In this document: positions 62,540 to 64,000 of the stretch, piece by piece
How the letters are laid out: every line of letters begins with the position of its first letter
Position numbering within the stretch: the stretch's first letter is position 1
NCBI GenBank assembly: GCA_002363955.1
Contig: DEXE01000007.1
Location: 1 to 64,000 of the forward strand
Length of the DNA: 64,000 nucleotides
Reading direction: 5' to 3'
DNA from: Methylophaga sp. UBA3192
Lineage (GTDB): Bacteria; Pseudomonadota; Gammaproteobacteria; Nitrosococcales; Methylophagaceae
Translations under genes and position numbers: made by a program
Notes under the pieces: model-generated
Told to the model about the DNA's origin: nothing
What the model saw: only the letters and a program-made list of their open reading frames with translations
Databases searched by the model: none

Positions 62540-63445
62540 TCAAAGATCGTCGTTATAACCCAAATTGCGTAACATGCGCTCATTATCAGACCAGCCTTCA
62601 CGTACTTTGACCCATAATTGCAGAAACACTTTGCAGCCGAATAATTTTTCCATATCTTCACGGGCATCTTTACCGACTTGCTTGAGCAACTCGCCTTTTT
62701 TACCAATGACGATAGATTTCTGACCACTGCGTTCAACATAAATCACGGCGCTGATACGGAACATACCGTTATCGTCTTCAAACTGTTCAATATCCACCGT
62801 CAGTGAATAGGGTAGCTCCTGGCCCAAATGACGGAACAGTTTTTCGCGAACCATTTCGGCCGCCAGAAAACGTGAGCTGCGATCGGTAAGCTGATCTTCA
62901 TCAAAGATCATCTCGCCTTCTGGCATTAATTTATATATCGACTCTTCCAGAGATTCCAGATTGATGCCTTTACGCGCAGATAAAGGCACGATATCCGTAA
63001 ATTTATACAATGCAGCCAGCTTTTCTACCTGTGGAAACAAAGTAGCTTTATCTTCTAATTTATCAATTTTATTCATCACTAAAATGACTGGCTTGCTGGT
63101 TTCCTTTAATTTCTGTAATACCCGCTCATCCTCTTCGGTCCACTTCATGCCTTCGATAACAAACACCACGACATCGACATCTTCTACCGAAGCCGCAGCC
63201 GCACGGTTCATATATCGATTCATCGCTCGTTTGCCATCACTGTGGATACCGGGCGTATCAACATAAATGAACTGACCCGTATCTGTTGTTTTAATGCCCA
63301 GAATACGATGGCGGGTGGTTTGTGGACGGCGAGAGGTAATACATAATTTTTGTCCCAGCACCCGGTTAATCAGGGTGGATTTACCGACATTGGGACGACC
63401 GATAATGGCGACATAGCCACTACGAAAAGCAGGTTGATCATTCAT
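62540..63445 (-). CDS. era: GTPase Era
   Basis: 301 residues: G1 GRPNVGKSTLIN, G3 DTPGIHSDGK, G4 NKID, and a C-terminal KH domain (GRKGELLKQ-like IGKKGELLKQVGKDARED). Binds 16S rRNA during 30S assembly. Overlaps rnc by 4 bp. Confidence 0.97.
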   Translation of the reverse strand: MNDQPAFRSGYVAIIGRPNVGKSTLINRVLGQKLCITSRRPQTTRHRILGIKTTDTGQFIYVDTPGIHSDGKRAMNRYMNRAAAASVEDVDVVVFVIEGMKWTEEDERVLQKLKETSKPVILVMNKIDKLEDKATLFPQVEKLAALYKFTDIVPLSARKGINLESLEESIYKLMPEGEMIFDEDQLTDRSSRFLAAEMVREKLFRHLGQELPYSLTVDIEQFEDDNGMFRISAVIYVERSGQKSIVIGKKGELLKQVGKDAREDMEKLFGCKVFLQLWVKVREGWSDNERMLRNLGYNDDL

Positions 63446-64000
63446 ATTTTTGACTCGATTAACGTCAGGGCGCGTTCAGCGGCTTTTTTTTCAGCCTTCC
63501 GATGACTGCTTCCTTGAGCCACAACTAATTTATTCAACAAACTCACCTGACAGGATGCCTCAAATACGGGCTGTTTATCGGCAGATTCGATTTCTTTTAC
63601 ACTATAAAGTGGTAGTGGTAATTTGCGGCTTTGCAATAATTCCTGCAAACGGGTTTTGGGATCTTTAATGGTTTCAGTGACATCGATGGAATCCAGACGT
63701 TCATCGTAAAGCCGCAAAATAAGAGGCTTTACCACATCGATACCGCTATCCAGAAACAGCGCCCCAAAAATAGCTTCCAGCGCATCTGCCAGAATGGATT
63801 CTCGACGAAACCCACCACTTTTTAATTCACCCTGACCAAGAATCAACACTTCACCCAATTTTAGTTCACGTGCGATTTCTGCCAGTGTTTCCCCTTTAAC
63901 CAGGCTGGCACGGAGGCGACTCATCTTGCCTTCTCTGGCCTGTGGAAAACGGTTAAATAATTCCTCGGCAATCACAAAGCTCAATATGGCATCGCCCAGG
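63442..64000 (-). CDS. rnc: Ribonuclease III, 5' part beyond window
   Basis: Reads through to the window edge without a stop; the edge lies in the LGDAILSFVIAEELF motif, so the N-terminal part is missing. Present are the RNase III domain with DALEAIFGALFLDSG and the C-terminal double-stranded RNA-binding domain ending QGSSHRKAEKKAAERAL. Cuts double-stranded RNA in rRNA processing. Confidence 0.96.
   Translation of the reverse strand, partial: LGDAILSFVIAEELFNRFPQAREGKMSRLRASLVKGETLAEIARELKLGEVLILGQGELKSGGFRRESILADALEAIFGALFLDSGIDVVKPLILRLYDERLDSIDVTETIKDPKTRLQELLQSRKLPLPLYSVKEIESADKQPVFEASCQVSLLNKLVVAQGSSHRKAEKKAAERALTLIESKI

Noticed and set aside
1..64000. tRNA, rRNA or replication-origin sequences
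   Set aside because: No cloverleaf, rRNA motif or DnaA-box cluster was found by eye.

Overview
The window is gammaproteobacterial chromosome. The core gene order rnc-era-recO-pdxJ-acpS-cysM, lexA, rlmD and the ppsR/ppsA pair are typical of that class. The glucosylglycerate genes, the sulfotransferases and the exosortase A system suggest an aquatic, salt-adapted bacterium, perhaps a Methylophaga-type methylotroph. That placement is inference; there is no rRNA gene to settle it.

Positions 0.7-39.4 kb hold one large locus for an exported exopolysaccharide and for exosortase (PEP-CTERM type) protein sorting, mostly on the minus strand. From the right: galE, a GDP-mannose pyrophosphorylase/isomerase and an undecaprenyl-phosphate sugar transferase start the repeat unit. 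Next come a sorting-signal protein with a structured leader RNA and an IS4-type insertion sequence. Then follow the export apparatus (short Wza-like protein, outer-membrane barrel, chain-length regulator, tyrosine autokinase, AAA ATPase), a secreted beta-helix protein, and an O-acylation group (MBOAT plus two SGNH proteins). A plus-strand island carries an O-antigen ligase-like protein, a 63-residue Tat-like peptide and a GMC oxidoreductase. The rest is a flippase, eight glycosyltransferases (one fused to a STAS domain), two sulfotransferases, an acetyltransferase, a SAF-domain oxidoreductase, the exosortase fused to EpsI, and the TPR lipoprotein PrsT. The product is predicted to be a sulfated and acylated polysaccharide. 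The middle (about 11-21 kb) is visibly AT-rich, and many genes start with TTG or GTG behind good ribosome binding sites.

Positions 39.6-48.3 kb hold a galU copy, a beta-propeller lipoprotein, a small secreted protein, and then an operon for the compatible solute glucosylglycerate. The operon encodes a glycerate kinase fused to a phosphatase, glucosyl-3-phosphoglycerate synthase, a GH13 sugar phosphorylase and a second galU.

Positions 48.3-64 kb hold lexA, a 1.1-kb region with two tandem paralogous membrane microproteins, ppsR-ppsA, an AlkC-type DNA glycosylase, a second VPLPA-type sorting-signal protein with the same kind of leader RNA as the first, rlmD, ydbH-ydbL, and the cysM-acpS-pdxJ-recO-era-rnc cluster, with rnc cut by the window edge. 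The two leader RNAs resemble cyclic-di-GMP-I riboswitches and would tie both distant exosortase substrates to one signal.
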